Origin: Syngnathus acus
Lineage: Eukaryota; Chordata; Actinopteri; Syngnathiformes; Syngnathidae
DNA: 64,000 nt
Direction of reading: 5' to 3'
NCBI RefSeq assembly: GCF_901709675.1
Contig: NC_051091.1
Span: 3,037,967-3,101,966, forward strand
Position 1 is the first letter of the stretch; every line of letters begins with the position of its first letter. The notes beneath the pieces are model-generated. The model was not told the DNA's origin. It worked only from the letters and a program-made list of their open reading frames with translations, and ran no database searches. A program made the position numbers and the translations under genes. Positions 61,609-64,000 of this stretch are shown here, piece after piece.

Positions 61609-61734
61609 CAAAACATTTTATCGTAGAAAGATTTGCAACACAGTTGCTCGTGTGCTGCCCCATATAACCACATTTGCTTGTGAGCTGCTCCATAAAACCA
61701 TATATATTCCATGCAATGTGAGCGAGAGTTCCAT

Positions 61735-63264
61735 AGGTGTCAAGCTCTAGTCCTCGGGGCCGCGTTCCAACATATTTTTCAAGTGACCCTCGTTAAGTGC
61801 ACCTGCGTGAAAAGTTTTTGGTCACTTTCACGTTCCGCAGGAGCTAAAACTTTTCACGCAGGTGCACTTAACGAGGGAATCACACGGACACTCCATTAGG
61901 TACACCGCCATTTTCAAGTGTACCTAATAACAGGCCACTTTATTAGGGAAATATCATGGTCAAAGGTCACAGGTGTCAAGCTCTAGTCCTCGGGGCCGCG
62001 TTCCAACATGTTTTCCAAGTGACCCTCGTTAAGCGCACCTGCGTGAAAAGTTTTAGCTTCTTTCACGTTCTGCAGGAGCTAAAAGTTTTCACGCAGGTGC
62101 ACTTAACGAGGGAATCACACGGACACTCCATTAGGTACACCGCCATTTCCAAGTGTACCTAATAACAGGGCACTTTATTAGGGAAATATCATGGTCAAAG
62201 GTCACAGGTGTCAAGCTCTAGTCCTCGGGGCCGCGTTCCAACATGTTTTCCAAGTGACCCTCGTTAAGCGCACCTGCGTGAAAAGTTTTAGCTCCTGCAG
62301 AACGTGAAAGGAGCTAAAACTTTTCACGCAGGTGCATTTAACGAGGGAATCACACGGACACTCCATTAGGTACACCGCCATTATCAAGTGTACCTAATAA
62401 CAGGTCACTTTATTAGGGAAATATCATGGTCAAAGGTCACAGGTGTCAAGCTCTAGTCCTCGGGGCCGCGTTCCAACATGTTTTCCAAGTGACCCTCGTT
62501 AAGCGCACCTGCGTGAAAAGTTTTTGGTCACTTTCACGTTCCGCAGGAGCTAAAACTTTTCACGCAGGTGCACTTAACGAGGGAATCACACGGACACTCC
62601 ATTAGGTACACCGCCATTATCAAGTGTACCTAATAACAGGTCACTTTATTAGGGAAATATCATGGTCAAAGGTCACAGGTGTCAAGCTCTAGTCCTCGGG
62701 GCCGCGTTCCAACATGTTTTCCAAGTGACCCTCGTTAAGCGCACCTGCGTGAAAAGGTTTTGGTCACTTTCACGTTCCGCAGGAGCTAAAACTTTTCACG
62801 CAGGTGCACTTAACGAGGGAATCACACGGACACTCCATTAGGTACACCGCCATTATCAAGTGTACCTAATAACAGGTCACTTTATTAGGGAAATATCATG
62901 GTCAAAGGTCACAGGTGTCAAGCTCTAGTCCTCGGGGCCGCGTTCCAACATGTTTTCCAAGTGACCCTCGTTAAGCGCACCTGCGTGAAAAGTTTTTGGT
63001 CACTTTCACGTTCCGCAGGAGCTAAAACTTTTCACGCAGGTGCACTTAACGAGGGAATCACACGGACACTCCATTAGGTACACCGCCATTTTCAAGTGTA
63101 CCTAATAACAGGCCACTTTATTAGGGAAATATCATGGTCAAAGGTCACAGGTGTCAAGCTCTAGTCCTCGGGGCCGCGTTCCAACATGTTTTCCAAGTGA
63201 CCCTCGTTAAGCGCACCTGCGTGAAAGGTTTTTGGTCATGTTCACGTTCTGCAGGAGCTAAAAC
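61735..63264. repeat. 235-236 bp satellite, about 6.5 tandem copies
   Basis: The landmark atggtcaaaggtcac recurs at 61956, 62191, 62426, 62662, 62898 and 63134, a period of 235-236 bp. Each unit begins aggtgtcaagctctagtcct cggggcc, like a hAT-type terminus (caggtgtcaaactcaagtcc), and ends with tttattagggaaatatc. In the first unit, arms 61787-61818 and 61846-61877 form a perfect 32-bp hairpin. A second hairpin uses attaggtacac (61895-61905) and its reverse complement (61918-61928). Copies are over 95% alike by eye. Confidence 0.95.
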
Positions 63265-63386
63265 CTATGGTTATGTAATATATATATGGTTTTATGGAGC
63301 AGCTCACAAGCAAATCGTTATAATGGTTATATGGGGCAGCACACGAGCAACTGTGTTGCAAATTTTTCTATGATAAAATACCTTAG

Positions 63387-63455
63387 GATTGTCTGGGATT
63401 TGAACCCAGGCACAGGGGTGAGAGTCCAGAGCACTAACCACTACACTAAGGAACC
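63387..63455 (-). pseudogene. tRNA-like segment, minus copy 1
   Basis: Box B (ggttcaaatcc on the minus strand) is intact. Anticodon position CTC. The 3' acceptor strand is altered. Confidence 0.65.
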
Positions 63456-63580
63456 CTTGCTCACATTGCAGGGAATATATATGGTTTTATGGAGCAGCTC
63501 ATAAGCAAATAGTTACAACGGTTATATGGGGAAGCACACCAGCAACTGTGTTGCAACTTTTTCTATGATAAAATATATTA

Positions 63581-63651
63581 GGTCTCACTGGGATTTGAAC
63601 CCGGTTCACTGGGGTGAGAGGCCAAAGCACTAACCACTACACTATGGAATC
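63581..63651 (-). pseudogene. tRNA-like segment, minus copy 2
   Basis: 71 nt, anticodon position CTC. Box B is intact. Confidence 0.68.
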
Positions 63652-63775
63652 CTCGCTCTCTTGCATGGAATATATATGGTTTTATGGAGCAGCTCATAAG
63701 CAAATAGTTACAATGGTTATATGGGGAAGCACACGAGCGACTGTGTTGCAACTTTTTCTATGATAAAATATTTTA

Positions 63776-63846
63776 GGTCTCACTGTGATTTGAAACCGGG
63801 TCACTGGGGGGAGAGTCCAGGGCACTAACCACTACACTATGGAACC
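63776..63846 (-). pseudogene. tRNA-like segment, minus copy 3
   Basis: 71 nt. Box B is altered (ggtttcaaatca on the minus strand). Confidence 0.65.
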
Positions 63847-63965
63847 CTTGCTCACATTGCATGGAATATATATGGTTTTATGGAACAGCTCATAAGAAAA
63901 ATAGTGACTATACAAGGTAGCACACGAGCAACTGTGTTGCACATTTTCTATGATAAAATATTTTA

Positions 63966-64000
63966 GGTCTCAGTGGGATATGAACCCAGGTCGCTGGGGT
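63966..64000 (-). pseudogene. tRNA-like segment, minus copy 4, cut by the window edge
   Basis: Only the 3' half (acceptor strand and T-arm) is inside the window. Confidence 0.6.

Larger units (their letters stand above)
59747..61734 (+). repeat. Tandem array of 190-196 bp units carrying tRNA-like segments (+ orientation)
   Basis: Units start with atttgcttgtgagctgctcc at 59747, 59943, 60899, 61091, 61287, 61483 and 61672. A partial unit begins at 60745 after the telomere-like block. Each unit has ccataaaaccatatatattc, then a 71-nt tRNA-like segment, then taaaatattttatcatag, a small palindrome gcaacacagttgc, and ccccatataacc. The last unit breaks at 61734, inside its tRNA-like part. Confidence 0.92.
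63265..64000 (-). repeat. Second tRNA-like array, opposite orientation, cut by the window end
   Basis: The same 190-196 bp unit as at 59747-61734, reversed (tggttttatggagcagctca, atttgaacccagg, ggaaccc). The first copy begins inside the unit after the satellite. At least four tRNA-like segments lie in it. Confidence 0.92.

Noticed and set aside
61735-63264. CRISPR-like array
   Set aside because: Units are nearly identical throughout, with no short repeat plus unique spacers, and the context is a fish genome.
61711-63373. Repeated small frames containing CQALVLGAAFQHVFQVTL
   Set aside because: They recur only because the 236-bp satellite recurs, and the frame is not kept through a full unit.

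Overview
The window looks like euchromatic DNA of a teleost fish running into a satellite block. The evidence is one vertebrate classical-cadherin gene with large GT-AG introns, (CA/GT)n microsatellites, a non-LTR retrotransposon tail, several hAT- and Tc1-like non-autonomous elements with termini common in fish genomes, and a telomere-like TTAGGG-type array. I do not try to name the species.

Bases 1-22391 hold no protein-coding gene that I can support. They are upstream or 5'-intron sequence of the cadherin gene, with scattered mobile-element fragments: a tRNA-type SINE piece near 1.7 kb, nested MITE debris at 4.0-4.35 kb, a 3' LINE fragment with a (GAT)n tail at 5.6-6.1 kb, and a hAT-type fragment at 6.3 kb. 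Microsatellites and candidate conserved non-coding segments make up the rest.

Bases 22417-57186 hold one complete gene on the + strand, which I identify as cdh22 (cadherin-22, PB-cadherin), a type II classical cadherin. Twelve coding exons with GT-AG borders join in frame to 2,397 nt (798 residues plus stop). The protein has a signal peptide, a very short propeptide ending in RVKR, five extracellular cadherin (EC) repeats, one transmembrane helix, and a tail with p120-catenin and beta-catenin binding segments. Exon lengths of 295, 120, 168, 137, 122 and 118 nt fit the conserved cadherin exon plan. A 194-bp intron before the transmembrane exon may be an extra, lineage-specific intron. The 3' UTR (57187 to about 58475) contains a Tc1-like MITE.

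Bases 59292-64000 are repeats. A hAT-type MITE abuts a tandem array of 190-196 bp units. Each unit carries a 71-nt tRNA-like segment resembling tRNA-Gln but with mostly Glu-type anticodons, plus Pol III box A and box B and a downstream T-run. A telomere-like hexamer array replaces the spacer of one unit. Next come about 6.5 copies of a 235-236 bp satellite with a 32-bp perfect hairpin; the hairpin loop is flipped in one copy. The tRNA-like units then resume in the opposite orientation and run off the window, so the whole block is a large inverted structure.
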